Assembly (NCBI GenBank): GCA_034189165.1
Contig: JAXHVN010000014.1
Span: 1 to 10,971 of the forward strand
Direction: 5' to 3'
DNA: 10,971 nucleotides
DNA from: JAASSS01 sp021767745
Lineage (GTDB): Bacteria; Pseudomonadota; Gammaproteobacteria; UBA5335
The position numbers and the translations under genes were made by a program. Below the pieces are notes generated by a model that was not told the origin of the DNA, made no database searches, and was given only the letters and a program-made list of their open reading frames with translations. Positions 1-6,722 of this stretch are shown here, piece after piece. Numbering within the stretch: position 1 is the first letter of the stretch; every line of letters starts with the position of its first letter.

Positions 1-51
1 TGTGCCAGCGGCCGGCAAAACATGCAGATCAACGACTTATTTAAGGGCTGA
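1..51 (+). CDS. Possible 3' end of an unidentified gene, cut by the window edge
   Basis: Frame 1 is open from the window edge to a TGA at 49-51, giving 16 residues that end in MQINDLFKG. The patch around 17-46 is visibly richer in A/T than the rest of the window, so it may belong to a gene or element with a different history. Sixteen open codons can occur by chance in GC-rich DNA, and I do not recognise the family. A mobile-element gene end is only a guess. The reading would converge with fmdB, whose stop lies at 126-128. Confidence 0.25.
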   Translation, partial: CASGRQNMQINDLFKG

Positions 52-83
52 CCCCCGATCGCCGGTCTCCCGGGTGCCGACGC

Positions 84-98
84 GCCCCATGGTGGGGC
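84..98. terminator. GC-rich hairpin downstream of fmdB, possible operon terminator
   Basis: GCCCCA-TGG-TGGGGC is a perfect 6-bp stem with a 3-nt loop. It lies 27 nt past the fmdB stop and also downstream of the possible gene end at 51, so it sits where a terminator between converging genes would. No T tract follows on either strand, so it is not a canonical intrinsic terminator. Nothing else stands out in 52-125. Confidence 0.3.
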
Positions 99-125
99 CC
101 GCCTGCACCATCAGGTGACGTCGTC

Positions 126-404
126 TCAGTGCCCGAGCATCCAGGGGCGAGCGGGTCGGGATGGCCGCTCTTGTCGCTGCGGCCGATGATCGGCGCAGGC
201 GTGCCGCGGCGCGTGTCGTGCCTGCTCGTTGCGGGCGTGCGCTTGATATGTCGGCCGATGTGGGGCCGCGATGTGCGGCGAGGACAGCCGGCGCGGGGCG
301 GCCCCGGCACAGGCCGGGCAGGTGCCCGGCTCGGCGCACTCGCCCAACGGACGCAGCAGCTCGAAGATGCCGCAGGCGGCGCAGTGATACTCGTACAGTG
401 GCAT
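126..404 (-). CDS. fmdB: FmdB-family zinc-ribbon protein
   Basis: This 92-residue protein opens with MPLYEYHCAACG, the hallmark start of the FmdB/CxxC zinc-ribbon family. C8-x2-C11 and C29-x2-C32 form the two knuckles expected to hold one zinc ion; C23 and C70 are additional. After about residue 45 the chain is rich in His, Arg and Pro with little predicted order, as is common for tails in this family. In Methylophilus methylotrophus, FmdB was named as a putative regulator linked to formamidase expression; its biochemical role is not settled. The ATG at 404 is preceded by GGAG with a 6-nt spacer. It is the last gene of the operon, starting 45 nt after the fmdA stop. A small Zn-binding accessory or regulatory role is inferred from the family. 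The family call is firm, the function is not. Confidence 0.85.
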   Translation of the reverse strand: MPLYEYHCAACGIFELLRPLGECAEPGTCPACAGAAPRRLSSPHIAAPHRPTYQAHARNEQARHAPRHACADHRPQRQERPSRPARPWMLGH

Positions 405-449
405 CTGGGTCTCCGGAGGAACGCTGTGGTGGCCGCGGCCGGGAATGTT

Positions 450-1673
450 TCAGTTCGTTGCCGCCAGATCCGCTCCGCCCACCAGCGACTGCGGGCCGTT
501 GCTGGTGGGGCCGATGTCGAAATCGAAGATTTCCGTCGGCAGCCACAACGTGGCGCAGCAGTTGGGGATGTCGACGATGCCGCTGATGTGTCCCTCTACC
601 GGTGCGGTGCCGAGGATGGCATAGGCCTGCTCGCCGGTGTAGCCGAACTTCTTCAGATACTCGATGGCGTTCAGACAGGCGCGCCGATAGGCGACATGGG
701 CGTCGAGGTAATGCTGCTTGCCGCTCTCGTCGACCGAGATGCCCTCGAAGATCAGGTAGTCCGAGTAGGAAGGCGAGAGCCGGCTGGGGCGGAAGATGGG
801 ATTGACGATGCCGTGCTTGGCGACGCCACCCTTGATCAGCTGCACTCGCAGGTCGATCCATCCCGCCATCTCGATTGCGCCGCAGAAGGTGATCTCGCCA
901 TCGCCTTGGGAGAAGTGGATGTCGCCCATCGATAGGCCGGCGTCCTTCACGTATACCGGAAAGTACACCTTTGAGCCGCGGGTGAGGTCTTTGATGTCGC
1001 AGTTGCCGCCGTGCTCGCGCGGCGGGATCGTGCGAGCAGCCTCGCCGGCGGCGGCGCGGGCGGCTTCGCTGCTCATGCGGCCAAGCAGGGCGTTGTCCGG
1101 GTTTGGCAGATTCGCCAGCGGTGGTACACGGTCGGGATCGGTGGCTACCAGCTCCCGTTCGCGACGGTTCCACTCGGCCAGCAGTTCCGCCGAGGGCAGG
1201 CAGCCGATCAGCCCCGGATGCATCACGCCGGCAAAACTCACCTCTGGGATGTGGCGCGAGCGGGCATAGATGCCGGGAAAGTCCCAGCAGGCCTTGCGGG
1301 CCGCCGGGAAGTGCTCGGTGAGGAAGCCGCCGCCGTTCTCCCGCGCGAAGATGCCGGTGAATCCCCATTCCGCACCGGGTAGCGTGCCGATATCGAGGAT
1401 GTCGACCACCAACAGGTCGCCGGGCTCGGCGCCGTCCACGGCGATCGGTCCGCTGAGGTAGTGCACGCGGCTAAGGTCGACATCGCGGACATCGTCGGCC
1501 GAGTCGTTGTTGCCGATCTGCCCGCCGGTCCAGTCGATGCACTCCACCCGGAACTCGTCGCCCGGTTTTACCGTGGCGATCATCGGGATATCCGGATGCC
1601 AGCGGTTGTGCAGCTGGCCATCCTGTGCCGTCGGCGCCTTGTTCAGCTCCAGTTCGATCAGTTTGTCCACCAT
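450..1673 (-). CDS. fmdA: Formamidase (acetamidase/formamidase family)
   Basis: This is a full-length 407-residue FmdA. The family hydrolyses formamide, and more slowly other short aliphatic amides, to ammonia and the carboxylic acid in the cytoplasm. Family signatures visible are LHNRWHPDIP (21-30), GGQIGNNDSADDV (50-62), REHGGNCDIKDL (219-230, acidic/His residues typical of the active-site region), GDIHFSQGDGEI (250-261) and the Cys pair at 372-373. Length is as expected and no breaks are seen. The ATG at 1673 has AGGAG 8 nt upstream; an out-of-frame ATG at 1678 is too close to that SD. The gene lies 63 nt after urtE and 45 nt before fmdB, in one direction with the transporter. This makes import followed by deamidation the likely job: nitrogen supply as ammonia, with formate released for oxidation. 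Acetamidase is the alternative name, but the FmdA-FmdB pair favours formamidase. Confidence 0.93.
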   Translation of the reverse strand: MVDKLIELELNKAPTAQDGQLHNRWHPDIPMIATVKPGDEFRVECIDWTGGQIGNNDSADDVRDVDLSRVHYLSGPIAVDGAEPGDLLVVDILDIGTLPGAEWGFTGIFARENGGGFLTEHFPAARKACWDFPGIYARSRHIPEVSFAGVMHPGLIGCLPSAELLAEWNRRERELVATDPDRVPPLANLPNPDNALLGRMSSEAARAAAGEAARTIPPREHGGNCDIKDLTRGSKVYFPVYVKDAGLSMGDIHFSQGDGEITFCGAIEMAGWIDLRVQLIKGGVAKHGIVNPIFRPSRLSPSYSDYLIFEGISVDESGKQHYLDAHVAYRRACLNAIEYLKKFGYTGEQAYAILGTAPVEGHISGIVDIPNCCATLWLPTEIFDFDIGPTSNGPQSLVGGADLAATN

Positions 1674-1706
1674 CGCATGTTCTCCTGCGCGGGAATCGGG
1701 GAAGGC

Positions 1707-1748
1707 CTCGCCGCGGCGAGGTAGATGGCTCGCCGCTCACACGGCGAG
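1707..1748 (-). promoter_or_regulatory. Alternating complementary 7-mers between urtE and fmdA (possible RNA switch or stability element)
   Basis: On the plus strand the 7-mer CTCGCCG occurs at 1707-1713 and 1729-1735, and its exact complement CGGCGAG at 1714-1720 and 1742-1748. In the operon mRNA this gives four arms in order 1-2-3-4. Arms 1:2 pair with a 6-nt loop, 2:3 with an 8-nt loop, and 3:4 form a contiguous 16-bp palindrome (1706-1721). These pairings exclude one another. Arm 1 lies in the last urtE codons and the urtE stop falls in the first loop. No U tract follows, so a simple intrinsic terminator is unlikely. An mRNA processing or stability element, or translation-coupled folding, is possible. 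Function is inferred only. Confidence 0.45.
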
Positions 1749-2423
1749 AAAGCCGCTCAGTCGGTCGGCGTCGACCTCACTGCGCTTGCCGGTGTAGACG
1801 ATGCGGCCACGTTCGATCACAGCGACGCGGTCGGCCACTTCGAGCGTGAAGCTCAGTACCTGCTCGGACACGAGGATGGCGATCCCGCGGTGCTGCTTGA
1901 TCTGGTTCAGCTGCCGGGCGAGTTCCTTGATCAGGGAGGGCTGGATGCCCTCGGTGGGTTCGTCGAGCAGCAGCACCTGCGGTTCGCTGGCCAGGGCTCG
2001 GGCGATGGCCAGCTGCTGCTGCTGGCCGCCGGAGAGATTGCCGCCGCGCCGCCGGCGCATCTCGAACAGGACCGGGAACAGTTCGTAGAGATCGGTGAGT
2101 GAGCGGTCCTCGTGCGACGCGAGGCCGGCGCGAATGTTTTCCTCGACCGTCAGGCGCGGGAAGATCATTCGCCCCTGCGGGACGTAGCCGAGCCCTCGCC
2201 GCACGCGGCGGTGGCTCGGCAATGCATCGAGCGCCTCGCCCCGCAGGATCACCGTGCCCGCCCGGGTGGGCAGGATGCCGATCAGCGTCTTCAGCAGCGT
2301 GGTCTTGCCCATGCCGTTGCGGCCGACGATCGCCAGCGTCTCGTTCGTCCGCGCGCTGAAGCTGATACCGTCTATGACCTCGCTCTGGCCGTAGCCGGCT
2401 CGCAAATCCCGCACTTCCAGCAT
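1737..2423 (-). CDS. urtE: Urea/short-chain amide ABC transporter ATPase UrtE (LivF-like)
   Basis: This 228-residue ABC ATPase of the LivF branch powers the UrtBC permease from the cytoplasmic face as a heterodimer with UrtD. The order is Walker A GRNGMGKT (34-41), Q-loop Q83 in YVPQGRMIFP, signature LSGGQ (130-134) and Walker B LLLDEP (151-156). At the switch position the sequence reads SEQ (186-188) rather than a His, in line with the VEQ of LivF-type subunits, where the partner supplies the canonical switch His. The GYVPQGRMIFPRLTVEENI stretch is very typical of UrtE. The ATG at 2423 has AGGAGG 5 nt upstream. That SD overlaps the urtD stop (TAGGAGG), so translation of urtD and urtE is probably coupled. 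It is an intact, normal-length protein. The downstream neighbour is fmdA, not a urease gene. Confidence 0.93.
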   Translation of the reverse strand: MLEVRDLRAGYGQSEVIDGISFSARTNETLAIVGRNGMGKTTLLKTLIGILPTRAGTVILRGEALDALPSHRRVRRGLGYVPQGRMIFPRLTVEENIRAGLASHEDRSLTDLYELFPVLFEMRRRRGGNLSGGQQQQLAIARALASEPQVLLLDEPTEGIQPSLIKELARQLNQIKQHRGIAILVSEQVLSFTLEVADRVAVIERGRIVYTGKRSEVDADRLSGFLAV

Positions 2424-2432
2424 GTCGTCCTC

Positions 2433-3176
2433 CTAGTGCCCCAGGTAGGCTTCGATCACGCGCGGATCGGCCTTGACCGCCGCCATGCTGCCTTCCTTCA
2501 GAATCTTGCCCTGGTGCATCACCGTCACCCGGTGGGCGATGGCTTCGACGAACTCCATGTCGTGCTCGATCACCACGATTGAGCGCTGGCCGCTGATGCG
2601 GCGCAGCAGGCCGACCGTCTGCTCGCGTTCGGCCGCGCTCATACCGGCGACCGGTTCGTCGAGCAGCAGCAGCTTCGGGTCCTGAATCAGCAGCATGCCG
2701 ATCTCCAGCCACTGTTTCTGGCCATGGCTGAGTTCACCGGCCGGCACGTCGAGCTGCGCTGCCAGCGCCAGCTCGTCGGCCAGCGCCCGGATCTCGGCGG
2801 CGATGGCGGCGGTGCGCCGGAAGAAGAGGCTGCCGAAGGCGGTGCGGCCGCGAGGATAGGAGACCTCCAGATTCTGGAAGACCGTGAGTTCTTCGTAGAT
2901 CGACGGGGTCTGGAACTTGCGCGCTACGCCGAGGCGCACGATCGAGTGTTCGCGCAGGCGCAGCAGCTCCTGGTTGTCGAAACGCACGCTGCCCCCGGAG
3001 GCGGCCGTCTTGCCGCAGATCAGGTCGAGCAGCGTCGTTTTGCCGGCGCCGTTGGGGCCGATGATGACGCGCACCTCGCCTTGATCCACATATAGGTTGA
3101 CGTGGTCCAGCGCGCAGAAGCCGCCGAAGCGAACCGTGAGGTCCTCCACGGCCAACAGGAAGTCCGACTGCGTCAT
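2433..3176 (-). CDS. urtD: Urea/short-chain amide ABC transporter ATPase UrtD (LivG-like)
   Basis: This 247-residue ABC ATPase of the LivG branch is the partner of UrtE. Walker A is GPNGAGKT (40-47), the Q-loop is KFQTPSIY with Q89, the signature is the degenerate LSHGQ (149-153) usual for UrtD, Walker B is LLLDEP (170-175), and the switch His is H205 in IEHDM. The RKFQTPSIYEELTVFQNLE region and the QWLEIGMLL stretch after the signature are characteristic of UrtD rather than amino-acid LivG. The ATG at 3176 begins 9 nt after the urtC stop. Its SD is weak (AGG within the urtC stop region), so it probably depends on translational coupling to urtC. The length is normal and all nucleotide-binding motifs are intact. 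Confidence 0.93.
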   Translation of the reverse strand: MTQSDFLLAVEDLTVRFGGFCALDHVNLYVDQGEVRVIIGPNGAGKTTLLDLICGKTAASGGSVRFDNQELLRLREHSIVRLGVARKFQTPSIYEELTVFQNLEVSYPRGRTAFGSLFFRRTAAIAAEIRALADELALAAQLDVPAGELSHGQKQWLEIGMLLIQDPKLLLLDEPVAGMSAAEREQTVGLLRRISGQRSIVVIEHDMEFVEAIAHRVTVMHQGKILKEGSMAAVKADPRVIEAYLGH

Positions 3177-3185
3177 CGTCCGCGC

Positions 3186-4313
3186 CTAGCCCGCCGCCGG
3201 GGCACGCCGTCGGCGCAGTGAGCCGAGACGGGCAGCCCACGGCGGCAGGCGACGCGGCCGGAATAGTCCCGCCAGTCCCTGCGGGAAGGCCAGCACCACC
3301 GCGACGAACAGCGCGCCCATCAGATAGAGCCAGATCTCCGGATAGGTCTCGGAGAGATAGGTTTTGCCGGCATTCACCAGCAAGGCGCCGTAGATCGCCC
3401 CGAGCAGCGACGTGCGCCCGCCGACGGCAGCGAACACCACCATTTCGATCGAGGGCACGATGCCGACCAGCGAGGGCGACATGAACCCGACCTGCAGCGT
3501 GAACATCGCCCCTCCGATGGCGGCGAAGACGCCGGCGACGCAGAACACGAAGATCTGCAGGTTGGCGACGTCGTAGCCCGAGAAGCGGACGCGATCTTCC
3601 CGCTGGCGCAGCGCGACCAGCAGCAGGCCGAGGCGACTGCGCAGGATCCACCAGCCGAGCAGCACGCAGGCCGTCAGCAGGGCGCAGTTGACGAAGTACA
3701 GCAGATAGCGGGCGGAGTCGGTGCGAATGTCCCAGCCGTGCAGCGTGCGCAGGTCGGTGATGCCGTTGATGCCGCCGGTGTAGCCCTGCTGGCCGATGAT
3801 CAGCACGCTAGCGATCATCGCGATCGCCTGGGTGATGATGGCGAAGTACACGCCGCCGACCCGCCGCTTGAACATGCCGAAGCCAAGCACCAGGGCGAAC
3901 AGTGCCGGCAGCAGGATGATCGCCGCCAGCGTGAAGGCGAAGCTCTCGAACGGCTGCCAGAACCAGGGCAGGGCCGTCAGCTGGTTCCAGTCCATGAAAT
4001 CCGGAATGCCGGGGGTGGATTGGATCGCGGTGCTTTCGGGGTCGGAGGCTTCCAGCTTCAGGAACATCGCCATGGCATAGCCACCCAGGCCGAAGAACAC
4101 GCCCTGGCCGAGGCTAAGGATCCCGCCGTAGCCCCAGCACAGCACCAGACCGAGCGCGGCGAAGCCGAAGGTCAGGTACTTGCCGATCAGGTTCAGCCGG
4201 AAGATGTCGAAGCTCAGCGGGAAGACGAGCACCAACAGCAGCAGCGTCAGCAAGAGCGCCAGCAGGAAACGGCGGTCGGCGGACGAGAAGGGCGATGACA
4301 GTGTCATGAACAT
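3186..4313 (-). CDS. urtC: Urea/short-chain amide ABC transporter permease UrtC (LivM-like)
   Basis: This is a 375-residue inner-membrane permease of the LivM type, forming the substrate channel with UrtB. Hydrophobic segments run from about residue 16 to 346. The family motif GYGGILSLGQGVFFGLGGYA lies at 61-80. The cytoplasmic coupling loop LRQREDRVRFSGYDV (235-249) contacts the ATPases. The long loop between about 88 and 125 (DPESTAIQSTPG) is a feature of UrtC compared with amino-acid LivM. The C-terminus is an Arg-rich tail. The frame stays open upstream to 4721, but that part overlaps urtB and reads as nonsense. I start at the ATG at 4313, 5 nt after the urtB stop. A second in-frame ATG at 4307 has better spacing (9 nt) from AGGA at the urtB stop and would give 373 residues. 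Confidence 0.92.
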   Translation of the reverse strand: MFMTLSSPFSSADRRFLLALLLTLLLLVLVFPLSFDIFRLNLIGKYLTFGFAALGLVLCWGYGGILSLGQGVFFGLGGYAMAMFLKLEASDPESTAIQSTPGIPDFMDWNQLTALPWFWQPFESFAFTLAAIILLPALFALVLGFGMFKRRVGGVYFAIITQAIAMIASVLIIGQQGYTGGINGITDLRTLHGWDIRTDSARYLLYFVNCALLTACVLLGWWILRSRLGLLLVALRQREDRVRFSGYDVANLQIFVFCVAGVFAAIGGAMFTLQVGFMSPSLVGIVPSIEMVVFAAVGGRTSLLGAIYGALLVNAGKTYLSETYPEIWLYLMGALFVAVVLAFPQGLAGLFRPRRLPPWAARLGSLRRRRAPAAG

Positions 4314-4318
4314 GTTTC

Positions 4319-5236
4319 CTAGCGGCGAATCTTGCTGGCGAACAGGCCTTGCGGGCGCAGCATCAGTACGCCGACCACGAACACCAGCGTGAGCACCTTG
4401 GCCATGGAGCCGGTGATGAAGAACTCCAGCACCGACTGGGCTTGACCGATGCTGAAGGCGGAGACGAGGGTGCCGACGATGCTCGCCGCGCCGCCGAAAA
4501 CAACCACCAGGAAGGTGTCGACGATGTACAGCGAGCCGCTGGTGGGGCCGGTCGAGGCGATGGTCGTGAAGGCCGCCCCGGCGATCCCGGCCAGGCCGCA
4601 GCCCAGCGCGAAGGTGCGCCGATCGACGCGCTGGGTGTCGATGCCGACCGCGCCGGCGATGGCGCGATCCTGCGTGGTGGCCCGCATCTTCAGGCCCCAG
4701 CGGGAGCGGAACATCAGCCACGCGGTCAGCGCCGTCACCAGCAGCGCCAGGCCGAAGACGAACAGGCCGCTGATGGGGAGGTCGATCATCGGCGTCGGTT
4801 GCACCGAACCCATCAGCCAGTCCGGCAGCCCCGGACTGACCTCGCGGGCGCCGAAGATCTGCCGGAAGGCCTGCTGCAGGATCAGGCTGACGCCCCAGGT
4901 TGCGAGCAGGGTGTCCAACGGTCGGCGGTAGAGAAAGCGGATCAGCGAGAGTTCGAGCAGCCAGCCGACCGCCGCCGCCGTGACGAACGCCGCGACCAGG
5001 GCGAGCGGGAAGTAGAGTTCGAGCCAGCCGAACCGCTCCGCCAGGTTCGACAGCACGTAGGTGGTATAGGCGCCGATCGCCATGAACTCGCCGTGGGCCA
5101 TGTTGATCACGCCCATCTGGCCGAAGATGATCGCCAGCCCGAGGGCCATCAGCAGCAGCACGCTGAACAGGCTGAGTCCGGCGAAGCCCTGCATCAGCAG
5201 GATGGCGACGAGTTCCTCGGTGGTCAGGTCACCCAT
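4319..5236 (-). CDS. urtB: Urea/short-chain amide ABC transporter permease UrtB (LivH-like)
   Basis: This is a 305-residue inner-membrane permease of the LivH type, partner of UrtC. The signature GQMGVINMAHGEFMAIGAYT (39-58) is diagnostic of UrtB/LivH, the coupling loop GLKMRATTQDRAIAGAVGID is at 181-200, and the conserved end RPQGLF is at 294-299. Hydrophobic segments alternate through the chain as expected for this fold. It is the short form: many proteobacterial UrtB proteins carry an extra N-terminal extracytoplasmic region and exceed 500 residues, which is absent here. The ATG at 5236 has GGAG 6 nt upstream. It starts 42 nt after urtA and its TAG is followed within 5 nt by urtC. The sequence fits both urea (UrtB) and short-chain amide (FmdE) permeases; gene names follow the better-known urt set. 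Confidence 0.92.
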   Translation of the reverse strand: MGDLTTEELVAILLMQGFAGLSLFSVLLLMALGLAIIFGQMGVINMAHGEFMAIGAYTTYVLSNLAERFGWLELYFPLALVAAFVTAAAVGWLLELSLIRFLYRRPLDTLLATWGVSLILQQAFRQIFGAREVSPGLPDWLMGSVQPTPMIDLPISGLFVFGLALLVTALTAWLMFRSRWGLKMRATTQDRAIAGAVGIDTQRVDRRTFALGCGLAGIAGAAFTTIASTGPTSGSLYIVDTFLVVVFGGAASIVGTLVSAFSIGQAQSVLEFFITGSMAKVLTLVFVVGVLMLRPQGLFASKIRR

Positions 5237-5263
5237 GAGCGGCTCCAGGTGGTCAGGAGGGCG

Positions 5264-5276
5264 CCGGCAGGGCCGG
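5264..5276 (-). repeat. Small GC hairpin in the urtA-urtB gap
   Basis: CCGGC-AGG-GCCGG forms a 5-bp all-G/C stem with a 3-nt loop, starting just past the urtA stop and ahead of the urtB SD. Binding-protein genes in ABC operons are often followed by such stems, which stabilise the 5' mRNA segment so that binding protein exceeds permease. Short GC palindromes are common in this DNA, so the role is a guess. Confidence 0.3.
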
Positions 5277-5278
5277 AG

Positions 5279-6556
5279 TTACTGGTAGCCTTCCGGAAAC
5301 GGGTTCGGTTCGATCAGCTCGGACTCGTACACCACCACCGCCTGGCCGTCGGCCTGCCAGCGGCCCACGCGCAGCTTGCTCCACAAGTGATGGTTGGGAT
5401 GGATGCGCACGTAGCCTTCCGGCGCTTGTCCGAACTCGATGCCGGGGGAGGCGGCGACCACCTTGTCGACGTCGAAGCTGCCCGCCTTCTCCACCGCCAT
5501 CTTCCAGAGCCAGGGTCCAAGGTAGGCCGCCTGCGTGACATCGCCGATCACGCTGTCCTCGCCGTAGCGCGCCTTGAATGCCGCGACGAAGGCTTCGTTC
5601 GCCGGGATGTCCAGGCTCTGGAAGTACTTCATCGCCGAGTAGAAGCCCTCGACGTTCTCGCCGCCGATGCCCTTGACCTCATCCTCGGTGGTGGAGATGG
5701 TCAGCAGCGTCCAGTCCTCGGCATCGATGCCGGCGGCGTTGAGCTGCTTGAACCAGGAGACGTTGCTGCCACCGACCACGACGCTGTAGATCACGTCCGG
5801 CTTGCGCAGCTTCACCTTGTTGATCAGCGAGCGGAAGTTGGTGTGGCCGAGCGGGTAATACTCTTCCCCCACGACCTTGCCGCCGAGCACGTTCTCGATG
5901 TGCTTGCGGGCGATCTTGTTGGAAGTGCGCGGCCAAATGTAGTCGGAGCCGATCAGGAAGAAGGTCTTTGCCCCCTTCTCCTCGGCAACCCAATCCAGCC
6001 CCGCCAGGATCTGCTGGGTCGCCTCCTGACCGGTGTAGATGACGTTCTTGGACTGCTCCAGGCCTTCGTAGAACGTCGGGTAGTACAGCAGCCCGTTCTC
6101 CTTCTCGAACACCGGCAGCACGGCCTTGCGCGAAGCCGACGTCCAGCAACCGAAGACAGCGGCGACGTTGTCGCTCACCAGCAGCTTGCGTGCCTTTTCG
6201 GCGAACGTCGGCCAGTCGCTGGCACCATCCTCCTTGATGACCTCGATCTGGCGCCCGAGCACGCCGCCCTGGGCATTGATCTGCTCTATCGCCAGCAGTT
6301 CTGCCTGGATCGAGCCGATCTCGCTGATCGCCATGGTGCCGGTCGCCGAGTGCAGATCCCCCACCGTCACGGTGGTGTCGGTTACGGCCAGGCCGGTCGT
6401 GTTCACCTCGCTGGTGGGATAGCTCTGGGCGTGCAGCTGCAGGCTGACGAGCAGGCTCAGGATGGACGCCACCAGCCACCGGCCAGAGGGGCGGGACCTA
6501 GCGGCGGCTGACACCGCACTGCGGTTGGGTTCGGCATGATCCGGCCTGGGGGACAT
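5279..6556 (-). CDS. urtA: Periplasmic urea/short-chain amide-binding protein UrtA (FmdD-like)
   Basis: This 425-residue solute-binding protein of the Leu/Ile/Val-binding fold captures substrate in the periplasm for UrtBC. A signal peptide is visible: an Arg-containing n-region, hydrophobic core LVASILSLLVSLQ (about 28-40) and LHA before probable cleavage near residue 43. Strong family segments are VGDLHSATGTMAISE (65-79), INAQGGVLGRQIE (93-105), VFGCWTSASRKAVLPVFE (134-151) and YYPTFYEGLEQSKNVIYTGQ (158-177). The ATG at 6556 has a clear AAGGAG with a 7-nt spacer. It is the first gene of the operon, so the 6557-6845 region must hold its promoter. UrtA and FmdD (the amide-binding protein of Methylophilus methylotrophus) are close relatives. 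With fmdAB downstream and no urease in view, formamide or acetamide is a serious candidate ligand beside urea. Confidence 0.93.
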   Translation of the reverse strand: MSPRPDHAEPNRSAVSAAARSRPSGRWLVASILSLLVSLQLHAQSYPTSEVNTTGLAVTDTTVTVGDLHSATGTMAISEIGSIQAELLAIEQINAQGGVLGRQIEVIKEDGASDWPTFAEKARKLLVSDNVAAVFGCWTSASRKAVLPVFEKENGLLYYPTFYEGLEQSKNVIYTGQEATQQILAGLDWVAEEKGAKTFFLIGSDYIWPRTSNKIARKHIENVLGGKVVGEEYYPLGHTNFRSLINKVKLRKPDVIYSVVVGGSNVSWFKQLNAAGIDAEDWTLLTISTTEDEVKGIGGENVEGFYSAMKYFQSLDIPANEAFVAAFKARYGEDSVIGDVTQAAYLGPWLWKMAVEKAGSFDVDKVVAASPGIEFGQAPEGYVRIHPNHHLWSKLRVGRWQADGQAVVVYESELIEPNPFPEGYQ

Positions 6557-6625
6557 CGGCGGGCTCCTTGGACATGGGCGGTGGCCTCGCCCGATCGGCC
6601 AGGGCGCCGCGAGCGTTCGCCATCG

Positions 6626-6654
6626 AGCAGACCACCCACCCGGCGACCCGACAA
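6626..6654 (-). promoter_or_regulatory. Weak sigma-70-like promoter candidate for urtA
   Basis: On the minus strand TTGTCG (6649-6654) and TCTGCT (6626-6631) are spaced by 17 nt and would start transcription near 6619, about 60 nt before the urtA ATG. Each hexamer matches the consensus only in part (about 3-4 of 6), so this would need an activator. The palindrome at 6655-6670 directly abuts the -35, the usual place for one. I found no -24/-12 element with correct spacing in this direction. Confidence 0.25.
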
Positions 6655-6670
6655 TACGTCGAATGACGTA
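6655..6670. promoter_or_regulatory. Perfect palindrome TACGTC-N4-GACGTA, candidate operator
   Basis: TACGTCGAATGACGTA has perfect 6-bp arms around a 4-nt centre and stands out as AT-containing in a GC-rich region. Its size suits a dimeric LuxR/NarL-type helix-turn-helix protein. It touches the candidate urtA -35 and lies about 149 bp upstream of the predicted rightward start. The regulator encoded at 9911-10843 is the obvious candidate to bind it, but that is inference. Confidence 0.4.
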
Positions 6671-6680
6671 GGCGGTTCCC

Positions 6681-6694
6681 GCGCCGGCCGGCGC
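6681..6694. repeat. 14-bp GC palindrome GCGCCGGCCGGCGC
   Basis: A perfect self-complementary 14-mer made only of G and C lies in the divergent control region. It could be a protein site or a cruciform-prone sequence, but such palindromes arise readily in DNA of this composition. No role is assigned. Confidence 0.25.
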
Positions 6695-6704
6695 GGCTCA
6701 CGGC

Positions 6705-6722
6705 TGGTGCGGCGATGCACCA
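6705..6722. promoter_or_regulatory. Perfect inverted repeat TGGTGC-N6-GCACCA, candidate enhancer site
   Basis: Perfect 6-bp arms separated by GGCGAT are centred about 98 bp upstream of the start predicted from the sigma-54 element, a usual distance for an enhancer-binding protein. The half-sites equal NtrC half-sites (GCACCA/TGGTGC), but their order is reversed relative to the classical NtrC operator, in which GCACCA comes first. Direct repeats GCTCACGG flank it at 6696-6703 and 6732-6739. Confidence 0.35.

Noticed and set aside
431..440. GGCCGCGGCC palindrome in the fmdA-fmdB gap
   Set aside because: A 10-bp all-G/C palindrome without a loop is expected by chance in this composition, with no supporting context.
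37..1368. 443-codon open frame on the minus strand
   Set aside because: It overlaps fmdB and fmdA in another frame and its translation is Arg-rich low complexity; both overlapped genes are well supported.
4314..4721. 136-residue N-terminal extension of urtC
   Set aside because: The frame is open but runs within urtB in another frame, reads as His/Arg/Gly-rich nonsense, and the internal ATGs at 4313 and 4307 sit just after the urtB stop with AGGA nearby. UrtC homologues start with the membrane segment that follows.
4349..6511. 720-codon open frame on the plus strand
   Set aside because: It lies exactly antisense to urtA and urtB, which have strong family motifs, SDs and operon spacing. Its translation is rich in Arg, His, Gln and Asp without any domain, typical of antisense frames in GC-rich genes.
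6705..6719. TGGTGCGGCGATGCA read as a second sigma-54 promoter
   Set aside because: The GG and GC are separated by 9 nt, not the required 10. The sequence is better explained as an inverted repeat. Other TGG starts in the minus direction (for example near 6624) also have wrong spacing.
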